Source: Alphaproteobacteria bacterium UBA7691
GTDB lineage: Bacteria > Pseudomonadota > Alphaproteobacteria > Ferrovibrionales > Ferrovibrionaceae
DNA: 11,004 nucleotides
Direction of reading: 5' to 3'
NCBI GenBank assembly: GCA_002482765.1
Contig: DLGP01000057.1
Coordinates: forward strand, 1-11,004
The notes beneath the pieces were generated by a model, which worked only from the letters and a program-made list of their open reading frames with translations, ran no database searches and was not told the origin of the DNA. Below, piece after piece: positions 6,320-11,004 of the stretch. The stretch's first letter is position 1; every line of letters starts with the position of its first letter. The translations under genes were made by a program, and so were the position numbers.

Positions 6320-7387
6320 TTACTGCTTGGCGGCAGGCGGCGCTGCCGGCGTCTGGCCCGGGGCCTGGCCCGGGGCCTGGGCCGGGGGATTTGCGCCCGG
6401 CGGCACGGCAAAAATCTGGCCCGGATAGATCAAATCAGGGTCTTTGATCTGGCCGCGATTAGCCTGGTAGATTTCGGTATATTTTGGGCCATCGCCATAA
6501 ACCCGGCGGGCAATGCGCCACAGGCTGTTGCCCGGCTGCACCACCACGCTGCCCTCGGCCAGCTTCACTTCCTCGGGCGAAGCGCGCTGGAACGGCATTT
6601 CAAGCCGCGAGGCCACCTTGCCGCCAGCCTGTTCCACCTGATCCACCCGCATCGAATAGATGCCCGGCTCCACCTTCTCGGTCGGGCGCAGCAACCATTT
6701 GCCATTGGCATCGGCGGTGGCCACCCCGATGGGGGCGTTATTGAGGTAAACCTGCACGGTGGCGCCGGGCTGGGCGCGGCCCGACAGGATCAGGTTGCCA
6801 TCCTGGTCATATTCCACCGAATCGAGCGACAGGCCCTTGCGCGCCGGATCAAGCGGGCCGGGCGCCGGGCCTTGCAGCAGCCGGCTGGCACCCTTGAGCG
6901 GGGTCAACACGGCAATCGCCTGCTCGCCACTGGCCTTAGGATCACATTCCGGCACCACGGCAACCACCGAGGCTTCCGCCTTCAACACGTCCTGATTCAG
7001 AATTTGCGATTCGAGAGTGAATTCCTGATTGCCCTTTTCCAGCGGCAGGTCCGGCACCAAAACCCATTCGCCCCGGCTATCGGCGGTGACCCGGCCCAAT
7101 TCGCGGGCGCCGGCCTTCACCACCACCACGGCACCAGCCATGGCGCGGCCGGCAAACACGGCGGCGCAATTGCGACTAATGCGCACCACGTCGAAACTGG
7201 GCGGCACCTTGGCGGCATCAGTTGGCGGTGGCGGCGGTGGCGGCGGCACCGGCAAGGGCGGCGCCGAACCCACAACCTGCTGTGGCGTGATGCCGCGCTT
7301 GTCGGGATCATCCCTGAAAAAGATCACGGCAAGGATGCCGATCACTGCGAGCCCGAGTAGCGTGAAGAAGAACCGACTGCCCCGCAC
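6320..7387 (-). CDS. Membrane-anchored LysM-domain protein with Ig-like repeats, 355 aa
   Basis: Probable cell-envelope protein that binds peptidoglycan through a C-terminal LysM. Order: short cytoplasmic start (1-5), one membrane segment FFFTLLGLAVIGILAVIFF (6-24), a Pro-rich linker with eight consecutive prolines (48-55), then two Ig-like modules. The first is about 66-145 with GRVTADSRGEWVL; the second is about 186-266 with GRAQPGATVQVYL and GVATADANGKWLL. LysM follows at about 280-328 (VVQPGNSLWRIARRVYGDG, then LIYPGQIFAVP), and a Pro/Ala/Gln tail ends the protein. The modules resemble each other (TAD..G.W.L), suggesting duplication. Start is GTG 7387 with GAGG about 10 nt upstream; no ATG fits the membrane segment. 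LysM proteins of this kind are common in alphaproteobacteria, but the cellular role is unknown. First gene of the leftward cluster. Confidence 0.85.
   Translation of the reverse strand: MRGSRFFFTLLGLAVIGILAVIFFRDDPDKRGITPQQVVGSAPPLPVPPPPPPPPTDAAKVPPSFDVVRISRNCAAVFAGRAMAGAVVVVKAGARELGRVTADSRGEWVLVPDLPLEKGNQEFTLESQILNQDVLKAEASVVAVVPECDPKASGEQAIAVLTPLKGASRLLQGPAPGPLDPARKGLSLDSVEYDQDGNLILSGRAQPGATVQVYLNNAPIGVATADANGKWLLRPTEKVEPGIYSMRVDQVEQAGGKVASRLEMPFQRASPEEVKLAEGSVVVQPGNSLWRIARRVYGDGPKYTEIYQANRGQIKDPDLIYPGQIFAVPPGANPPAQAPGQAPGQTPAAPPAAKQ
6353..6388. repeat. 12-bp tandem repeat, three units, in the LysM gene tail
   Basis: Unit CTGGCCCGGGGC occurs at 6353-6364 and 6365-6376 exactly, and at 6377-6388 with two changes. 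On the coding (minus) strand it encodes APGQ-like four-residue steps in the disordered tail after LysM. Unit length keeps the frame, so copy number could vary without disrupting the gene. Confidence 0.75.
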
Positions 7388-7536
7388 GGCGCCTGCCTCG
7401 CACGAAAGTTTGATCTATCAGCGGCTTATCATAAGCACGCCCCTGCTGGTAGGAGACATTAAGACCTCGCCAACAGCCCTGCAACTGCCTAAGCTGTTGG
7501 CTGCCCCGAATTATACCTGCCCGCCCCGAGCCACAC
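7388..7536. promoter_or_regulatory. Divergent intergenic region between LysM gene and cytochrome b561 gene
   Basis: This 149-bp gap must hold promoters for both divergent transcripts. I see a TATGAT -10-like hexamer on the minus strand (7433-7428) for the LysM cluster, without a good -35. On the plus strand I see TTATAC (7511-7516) near the cytochrome gene, with no -35 at proper spacing. The inverted repeat at 7469-7501 is listed separately. No ORF. Confidence 0.4.
7469..7501. repeat. Perfect 9-bp inverted repeat upstream of the cytochrome b561 gene
   Basis: GCCAACAGC (7469-7477) and GCTGTTGGC (7493-7501) are exact inverted copies separated by 15 bp. Its inner edge is 35 bp before the ATG at 7537. 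The spacing between arm centres is about 24 bp, a little over two helical turns, which would suit a dimeric regulator. It could instead be a 5'-leader hairpin with a 15-nt loop. Symmetry is certain; function is inferred. Confidence 0.55.
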
Positions 7537-8226
7537 ATGACCAATACTATCGACCGCGCCGCTGAACCCGCAGAGGTTTGGGACTTGCCGACCCGGCTGT
7601 TCCACTGGGCCTTGGTGCTGCTGGTCTGCCTGCTGTTCTATACCGGCCTGCAAGGCAAGCTCGACCTGCATATGAAACTCGGCCAGGCCATGCTGGGGCT
7701 GCTGCTGTTTCGCCTGATCTGGGGCTTCATCGGCAACCGGCAGGCGCGTTTTGCCGATTTCATCGCCGGCCCGGGCGCCGCCATCGCCTATCTGCGCAGC
7801 CTGTTCGGCAAGCCGGGCCGGCGTTATCTCGGGCATAATCCGCTCGGCGGTTATGCCGTGCTGCTGATGCTGGCCTTGCTGCTGCTGCAAGCCAGCACCG
7901 GCCTGTTCACCAGTGACGACATCGCCACCGATGGCCCGCTTTATGCCAAGGTTTCCGGCGCCGTATCGGCCCGGCTTTCCACCCTGCATCGCTGGGGCTT
8001 CGATTTCCTGCTGATCGTGATCGGCCTGCATCTGGCCGCCAATGCCTTCTATCTGCTGGTGAAACGCGAAAACCTGATCGGCCCGATGCTGAGCGGCCGC
8101 AAGGCGGTAGAGGCAGGCCATGCCGCTGCCGACAGCACAAAATCCGCCGGCGTGATGGTGGCCCTGCTGCTGTTCATCGGCTGCGAGGCAGCGGTGTTCG
8201 GCGCCATCTATTGGCTGGGCGGTTAA
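7537..8226 (+). CDS. Cytochrome b561-type di-haem membrane protein, 229 aa
   Basis: Inner-membrane b-type cytochrome of the bacterial b561/Ni-Fe hydrogenase cytochrome b superfamily, expected to pass electrons between the quinone pool or a periplasmic partner and another carrier. Membrane segments: about 22-40, 46-66, 103-122, 152-174 and 204-226. Four likely haem-ligand histidines are placed as in the family: His23 (TRLFHWALV), His45 (LHMKLGQ), His151 (LHRWGFDF) and His165 (GLHLAANAFYLLV). The GHNPLGG motif (99-105) before helix 3 is also characteristic. Start ATG 7537 has only a weak SD (CGAG 6 nt upstream). In other genomes such genes often accompany a soluble cytochrome c. Here cytochrome c' lies about 0.6 kb downstream on the opposite strand, so it is a possible but unproven partner. 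Confidence 0.92.
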   Translation: MTNTIDRAAEPAEVWDLPTRLFHWALVLLVCLLFYTGLQGKLDLHMKLGQAMLGLLLFRLIWGFIGNRQARFADFIAGPGAAIAYLRSLFGKPGRRYLGHNPLGGYAVLLMLALLLLQASTGLFTSDDIATDGPLYAKVSGAVSARLSTLHRWGFDFLLIVIGLHLAANAFYLLVKRENLIGPMLSGRKAVEAGHAAADSTKSAGVMVALLLFIGCEAAVFGAIYWLGG

Positions 8227-8257
8227 AGCCAGGCAGGCATGGGATTCCAAGCCGGAT

Positions 8258-8286
8258 TGTATTTTTCCGGTTGCAGCCTATATTAT
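8258..8286 (+). promoter_or_regulatory. Candidate promoter for the small membrane-protein genes
   Basis: TTGTAT (8258-8263) and TATTAT (8281-8286, 5 of 6 to consensus) are spaced by 17 bp in an AT-rich patch that stands out from its surroundings. Predicted transcription start near 8293, about 48 nt before the ATG at 8341. The rest of the 114-bp gap after the cytochrome b gene holds no clear terminator. Confidence 0.4.
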
Positions 8287-8340
8287 TTGGCAACTGCACA
8301 GTGGCGCCGAGAGCGTTGCCAGTAACCGGAATTCACTGCC

Positions 8341-8535
8341 ATGGATAATTCCGAACCGCTTTCTCAAGAACGTCCCCGCATCCTGGCCTACCTTACCGGG
8401 GTCATTGTGGCTGAGCCGATTGCGGCAGCGGCCGTGGCTGGCGTGATAGCTGGCGCTTTGACCAACAGCATTGCCGCCTTTGGCCTTGCCATGGCTGTGA
8501 CGCTGGTGATTGCGGCCATACAGCGTCGCGGCTGA
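8341..8535 (+). CDS. Hypothetical small membrane protein, 64 aa
   Basis: I do not recognise a family. A polar start with charged residues (D2, E5, E10, R11) is followed by two hydrophobic stretches, about 14-39 (LAYLTGVIVAEPIAAAAVAG) and 43-60 (SIAAFGLAMAVTLVIAAI). The protein ends in QRRG, giving a positive C-terminus consistent with a two-helix hairpin with both ends in the cytoplasm. ATG 8341 has no close Shine-Dalgarno; a CCGGA lies about 10 nt upstream. A candidate promoter lies at 8258-8286. A second small hydrophobic ORF begins 4 bp after the stop. Size and topology resemble phage holins or small stress-membrane proteins, but no motif proves either. It lies between two cytochrome genes on the same strand as the b-type one. 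Confidence 0.55.
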   Translation: MDNSEPLSQERPRILAYLTGVIVAEPIAAAAVAGVIAGALTNSIAAFGLAMAVTLVIAAIQRRG

Positions 8536-8539
8536 TGCC

Positions 8540-8758
8540 GTGTTTGACCCCCGACAATATGGCGCCGAAACAAAAGCCGATTTTGGGGTTTTCCTGGTCG
8601 GCGCGGCTTTCGGCGGAATCCTGGATGCCACATTGAACATCGCAGGCTTTGCCGAACCACTGGTTTTTGCCGGCCTATGCGGTTCCGGTGCGTTGGGTGT
8701 GAAAAAAATGCTGGATAGTCGAAAACCACCCAAGTCGCCAGGCGATAACGGCGCTTGA
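8540..8758 (+). CDS. Hypothetical small hydrophobic protein, 72 aa
   Basis: I do not recognise a family. From GTG 8540 it reads VFDPRQYGAETKADFG, then hydrophobic segments at about 15-37 (FGVFLVGAAFGGILDATLNI) and 40-55 (PLVFAGLCGSGALGVKK), ending in a charged, Pro-rich tail (DSRKPPKSPGDNG). The frame is open back to a TTG at 8510, which would overlap the preceding gene by 26 nt. GTG 8540, 4 bp after that gene's TGA, fits coupled translation better, though no SD is visible for either start. It is in a different frame from its neighbour, and a bidirectional terminator follows 12 bp after the stop. That clean end supports a real transcription unit. The start is uncertain. Confidence 0.5.
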   Translation: MFDPRQYGAETKADFGVFLVGAAFGGILDATLNIAGFAEPLVFAGLCGSGALGVKKMLDSRKPPKSPGDNGA

Positions 8759-8770
8759 AGCGCAAACTCG

Positions 8771-8806
8771 AAAAAAGGCGCGGCTCCGTGAAGCCACGCC
8801 TTTCTT
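8771..8806. terminator. Bidirectional intrinsic terminator between convergent genes
   Basis: A 9-bp stem (8777-8785 with 8792-8800) has a 6-nt loop and one internal mismatch (8781/8796) that becomes a G-U pair in minus-strand RNA. It is flanked by six A on the left and TTTCTT on the right. Minus-strand transcripts of the cytochrome c' gene therefore end in six U, and plus-strand transcripts from the small ORFs end in UUUCUU. It lies 12 bp after the 72-aa ORF and 35 bp after the cytochrome c' stop. Confidence 0.88.
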
Positions 8807-8841
8807 AACGCCACCCCGGTGGAGGGTGGAAAACCGCCGGA

Positions 8842-9288
8842 TCAATCGTTGCGATAGGGCTTGTGGCAGGCGCCGCAGGTGCCGCCGAGGGCGCCGAAGC
8901 CGGCCTTGATGCCGTCGATATTGCCGGCCTGGGCCGCCGAAGCCAGCGTCATCGCCGCCGTTTCAGCCGCCTTCATCTTGGTGGTGAAATCGGCCATGTT
9001 GGCCCAGATTTCCGGCTTGGCCTTGGTATCGCCCTTGTCGGAACCCGGCACAAAATGCGCCACCTGCTTGGCAGCCTGGGCGGCAATCGCCTGGGCCGGG
9101 GCCACTGCATCGGCGGCCGGACCATTGGAATCGACCACTTTCTTGATGGCGCCCATCGAGGTGCGGAACACCTGGAAGCCATCCTTGCGCGCCTTGATCG
9201 CATCGGCCTGGGCGAATGCCGCCCCGCCTGCCACAACAAGAGCCACGCCAACCGCCGCGCCAAAAGCGGCCTTGCGCCAATAAGCCAT
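8842..9288 (-). CDS. Cytochrome c' (class II, periplasmic), 148 aa
   Basis: Periplasmic four-helix-bundle c-type cytochrome; family members bind NO or CO at a five-coordinate haem and are linked to NO tolerance. Residues 1-26 are a signal peptide (MAYWRKAAFG, hydrophobic core 11-20, cleavage after GGAAFA), leaving a mature protein of about 122 aa, normal for the family. The haem motif CGACH sits at 138-142, close to the C-terminus as expected for class II. The helix-A signature RTSMGAIKKV places Arg42 and Met45 where family members have conserved residues. ATG 9288 has GAGGG 7 nt upstream. The frame is open to 9357, but that would put 23 polar residues before the signal peptide. Monocistronic, ended by the shared terminator at 8771-8806. 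Confidence 0.93.
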   Translation of the reverse strand: MAYWRKAAFGAAVGVALVVAGGAAFAQADAIKARKDGFQVFRTSMGAIKKVVDSNGPAADAVAPAQAIAAQAAKQVAHFVPGSDKGDTKAKPEIWANMADFTTKMKAAETAAMTLASAAQAGNIDGIKAGFGALGGTCGACHKPYRND

Positions 9289-9534
9289 GAAATTTCCCTC
9301 TCTGTTCCCCGGCTGCTGGTCCGAGTCAGAACCAGTATAACAAAGCCGGAGCAACACACGCGCCGACAGATTGGCCTCTCACGAAAAGTTTAGCCTGGAA
9401 TAATTCCAGCCATCGGTTGTCTATGCCGACCGGCCGCCGCAAGCCGCACAACGCTGGCAAGCCGGCCTGAAATCGGCTAGGCAACAGGGTGTCATACGCT
9501 CGCAGCTTTAACCATCCAGCTTTGGTGCAACACC
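9289..9534. promoter_or_regulatory. Divergent intergenic region between cytochrome c' and LOG-family genes
   Basis: A 246-bp gap with no convincing ORF. For the minus-strand cytochrome c' gene, TATACT (9339-9334, 5 of 6) is a good -10, but no good -35 lies at 16-18 bp. The start would be near 9327, with a leader of about 40 nt. This suggests an activator-dependent promoter. The 15-bp palindrome at 9395-9409 is centred about 75 bp upstream of that start, a usual activator position. For the plus-strand LOG gene no clear promoter is seen. Confidence 0.4.
9395..9409. repeat. Perfect 15-bp palindrome (7-bp arms), candidate operator
   Basis: CTGGAATAATTCCAG is an exact inverted repeat with a single central base and an AT-rich core in GC-rich DNA. 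It is in the cytochrome c'/LOG divergent region, centred about 75 bp upstream of the predicted cytochrome c' start and 133 bp upstream of the LOG ATG. It does not match the FNR/CRP consensus (TTGAT...ATCAA). Regulator unknown. Confidence 0.5.
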
Positions 9535-10119
9535 ATGTCCTCGATCCGCTCCGTCTGCGTCTATTGCGGCTCCAGCCTGGGTGAGAGCCAGGTTTACCAG
9601 GCCCAGGCCGAAATCCTTGGCCAGTTGCTCGGGCAGAACGGCATCCGGCTGATTTATGGCGGCGGCCGCATCGGCCTGATGGGCGTGGTGGCGGATGCCG
9701 CTTTGGCTGCCGGCGGCGAGGTGGTGGGCATCATCCCGGGCCATCTGCATGATTGGGAGGTGGGCCATACCGGGCTGACCGAACTGCATGTGGTGGACAG
9801 CATGCATACCCGCAAGAAGATGATGGTTGAGATGAGCGACGCCTTCATCGCCCTGCCCGGCGGCATGGGGACGCTGGACGAATTGTTCGAGGTCATCACC
9901 TGGAAGCAGCTCAAGCTGCATGACAAGCCGATCCTGGTGCTGAACACCGAGGATTACTGGCATCCGCTGCTGGCGCTGATCGACAGCGTGATGGAGCGCG
10001 GCTTTGCCCGGCGCGGTGCGCGCGGCTTTTTTGACGTGGTGCCGGATGCCGAAGCGGCCCTGGCCGCCCTGCGCGCCGCCCCGGCGCCGAAACGCCCGGA
10101 CCAGCCGGATAAAATCTGA
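9535..10119 (+). CDS. LOG-family nucleoside-5'-monophosphate phosphoribohydrolase, 194 aa
   Basis: LOG-family Rossmann protein, known in plants and several bacteria to split cytokinin riboside 5'-monophosphates to free base plus ribose 5-phosphate; many bacterial members also hydrolyse AMP or other nucleotides. The N-terminal SVCVYCGSS (6-14) and IYGGGRIGLMGVVADAAL (40-57) form the nucleotide-binding part. MHTRKKMM (90-97) supplies Arg93 and Lys94. PGGMGTLDELFE (108-119) is the family signature with the acidic Glu116. Length is typical. ATG 9535 is fixed by the conserved N-terminus, but no Shine-Dalgarno precedes it, and the ATG lies at the foot of a 5-bp hairpin (TGGTG/CACCA, 9523-9535). The C-terminal ~15 residues are a disordered Pro/Ala/Lys tail. 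icd starts 133 bp downstream on the same strand. Confidence 0.93.
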   Translation: MSSIRSVCVYCGSSLGESQVYQAQAEILGQLLGQNGIRLIYGGGRIGLMGVVADAALAAGGEVVGIIPGHLHDWEVGHTGLTELHVVDSMHTRKKMMVEMSDAFIALPGGMGTLDELFEVITWKQLKLHDKPILVLNTEDYWHPLLALIDSVMERGFARRGARGFFDVVPDAEAALAALRAAPAPKRPDQPDKI

Positions 10120-10166
10120 CCAGCAAAATCTGGCCGGCCCGAGCTTTTCTCAACCGGGGTGCATCA

Positions 10167-10216
10167 AAACTACAGCCTGAGGGGCCTTTCCCGCCCTGCC
10201 GGGTCAGTGGTAGTTT
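10167..10216. repeat. Large imperfect inverted repeat upstream of icd
   Basis: AAACTAC (10167-10173) and GTAGTTT (10210-10216) are exact inverted 7-mers. Inside them CTGA (10177-10180) pairs with TCAG (10204-10207). The 23-nt G/C-rich centre can form one of two small alternative hairpins (GGGGC/GCCCT or CCCG/CGGG). The element ends 36 bp before the icd ATG, so it is either a promoter-region operator, a leader structure, or a terminator-like hairpin for the LOG gene (a short TTT lies in the right arm). No standard promoter hexamers are evident in this 133-bp gap. Confidence 0.45.
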
Positions 10217-10252
10217 CGCGCACTCCTTTCCACACCCCTGCACGAGGATGGC

Positions 10253-11004
10253 ATGTCGAAAATCAAGGTGAAAAACCCGGTCGTTGAACTCGATGGCGAC
10301 GAGATGACCCGCATCATCTGGAAGTTCATCAAGGAAAAGCTGATCCTGCCCTACCTGGACGTGGACCTGCTGTATTACGATCTCGGCGTTGAATACCGCG
10401 ACCAGACCAACGATCAGGTCACCATCGACAGCGCCCATGCCATCCTGAAGCATGGCGTTGGCGTGAAATGCGCCACCATCACGCCGGACGAGCAGCGGGT
10501 GGAAGAATTCAAGCTCAAGGAAATGTGGAAGTCGCCGAACGGCACCATCCGCAACATCCTGGGCGGCACCATTTTCCGCGAACCGATCATCTGCAAGAAC
10601 GTGCCGCGCCTGGTGCCGCATTGGAATGATCCGATCGTGGTGGGCCGCCATGCCTTCGGCGACCAGTATCGCGCCACCGATTTCCGCTTCCCCGGCAAGG
10701 GCACCCTCACCGTCAAGTTCGTTGGCGAAGATGGCAGCGTGATCGAGAAGGAAGTGTTCAAGGCGCCGGGTTCGGGCGTGGCGATGGCCATGTATAACCT
10801 GGATGATTCGATCCGCGATTTCGCCCGCGCCTCGATGAACTACTCGCTGGTGCGCGGCTGGCCGCTGTATCTCTCCACCAAGAACACCATCCTCAAGGCC
10901 TATGACGGCCGTTTCAAGGATCTGTTCGAGGAAGTGTTCCAGCAGGAATTCGCCAGTCAGTTCAAGGCCGCCGGCATCACCTACGAACACCGCCTGATCG
11001 ACGA
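10253..11004 (+). CDS. icd: NADP-dependent isocitrate dehydrogenase, eukaryotic-type, N-terminal part
   Basis: TCA-cycle enzyme that oxidatively decarboxylates isocitrate to 2-oxoglutarate with NADP+. The first 250 codons are present; the family is about 405 aa and the gene continues past the right edge with no stop. The sequence is of the homodimeric, mammalian-IDH1/2-like subfamily common in alphaproteobacteria: KVKNPVVELDGDEMTRIIWK (4-23), KCATITPDE (72-80), KSPNGTIRNILGGTIFREP (93-111), VGRHAFGDQYRATD (130-143) and YLSTKNTILKAYDGRFKD (206-223). Substrate and catalytic residues Thr77, Ser94, Arg100, Arg109, Arg132, Tyr139 and Lys210 are all present. ATG 10253 has GAGG about 6 nt upstream; an ATG at 10248 is out of frame. 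Well expressed in most bacteria, consistent with its own promoter region. Confidence 0.97.
   Translation, partial: MSKIKVKNPVVELDGDEMTRIIWKFIKEKLILPYLDVDLLYYDLGVEYRDQTNDQVTIDSAHAILKHGVGVKCATITPDEQRVEEFKLKEMWKSPNGTIRNILGGTIFREPIICKNVPRLVPHWNDPIVVGRHAFGDQYRATDFRFPGKGTLTVKFVGEDGSVIEKEVFKAPGSGVAMAMYNLDDSIRDFARASMNYSLVRGWPLYLSTKNTILKAYDGRFKDLFEEVFQQEFASQFKAAGITYEHRLID

Noticed and set aside
7401..7412. Similar CACGAAA-GTTT strings at 7401 and 9380 as a shared regulatory motif
   Set aside because: About 11 matching bases with an indel between two places of different orientation and distance to genes; could easily be chance.
7497..7516. TTGGCT / TTATAC as a sigma-70 promoter for cytochrome b561
   Set aside because: The spacer would be only 8 bp, far too short.
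7489..8250. 253-residue Gln/His-rich minus-strand frame opposite cytochrome b561
   Set aside because: Its Gln-rich composition mirrors Leu CTG codons of the membrane helices on the other strand; no start context or motif.
10105..10150. Terminator after the LOG gene from CCAG/CTGG and GGCCGGCC symmetry followed by TTTTCT
   Set aside because: The stems are only 4 bp or mutually exclusive and not adjacent to the T-run; evidence is too thin to call.
9911..10990. 359-residue minus-strand open frame opposite LOG end and icd
   Set aside because: It is antisense to the unmistakable isocitrate dehydrogenase and crosses the gene boundary and intergenic hairpin.

Overview
The window looks like an ordinary chromosomal segment of an alphaproteobacterium, most likely a Rhodospirillales-type lineage. 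This rests on three things seen in the sequence: GC-rich coding DNA with strong third-position G/C bias, the order guaB - RNA cytosine methyltransferase - small TPR protein - guaA, and a eukaryotic-type NADP isocitrate dehydrogenase. The genus assignment is inference. I see no IS element, prophage, CRISPR array, tRNA or rRNA.

Minus-strand block (7387 down to 1). Eight genes read leftwards with short gaps or overlaps: a membrane-anchored LysM protein, a short Ppx/GppA phosphatase, RlmE (its start overlaps the Ppx/GppA stop as ATGA), a transglutaminase-like protein, guaB, an RsmB/NOP-family rRNA methyltransferase, a secreted TPR protein, and the N-terminal part of guaA, cut by the window edge. 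They combine guanine-nucleotide synthesis (GuaB makes XMP, GuaA makes GMP), a phosphatase family that acts on polyphosphate or pppGpp, and two RNA methyltransferases. The common theme is GTP, stringent response and ribosome assembly. Hairpins lie in the LysM-Ppx and TPR-guaA gaps. A weak candidate promoter lies just after rlmE.

Right-hand block (7388-11004). A 149-bp divergent region with a perfect 9-bp inverted repeat precedes a plus-strand cytochrome b561-type membrane protein. Two very small, coupled, hydrophobic ORFs of unknown function follow. They converge on a minus-strand cytochrome c' gene, with a clear bidirectional terminator between them. A 246-bp divergent region containing a perfect 15-bp palindrome separates cytochrome c' from a plus-strand LOG-family nucleotide phosphoribohydrolase. 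After a 133-bp gap with a large imperfect inverted repeat comes icd, truncated by the right edge.

Most of the window is well-understood housekeeping DNA. The least explained parts are the small membrane-protein pair at 8341-8758 and the non-coding symmetric elements at 6277-6310, 7469-7501, 9395-9409 and 10167-10216. I did not find convincing evidence for a wholly new system.
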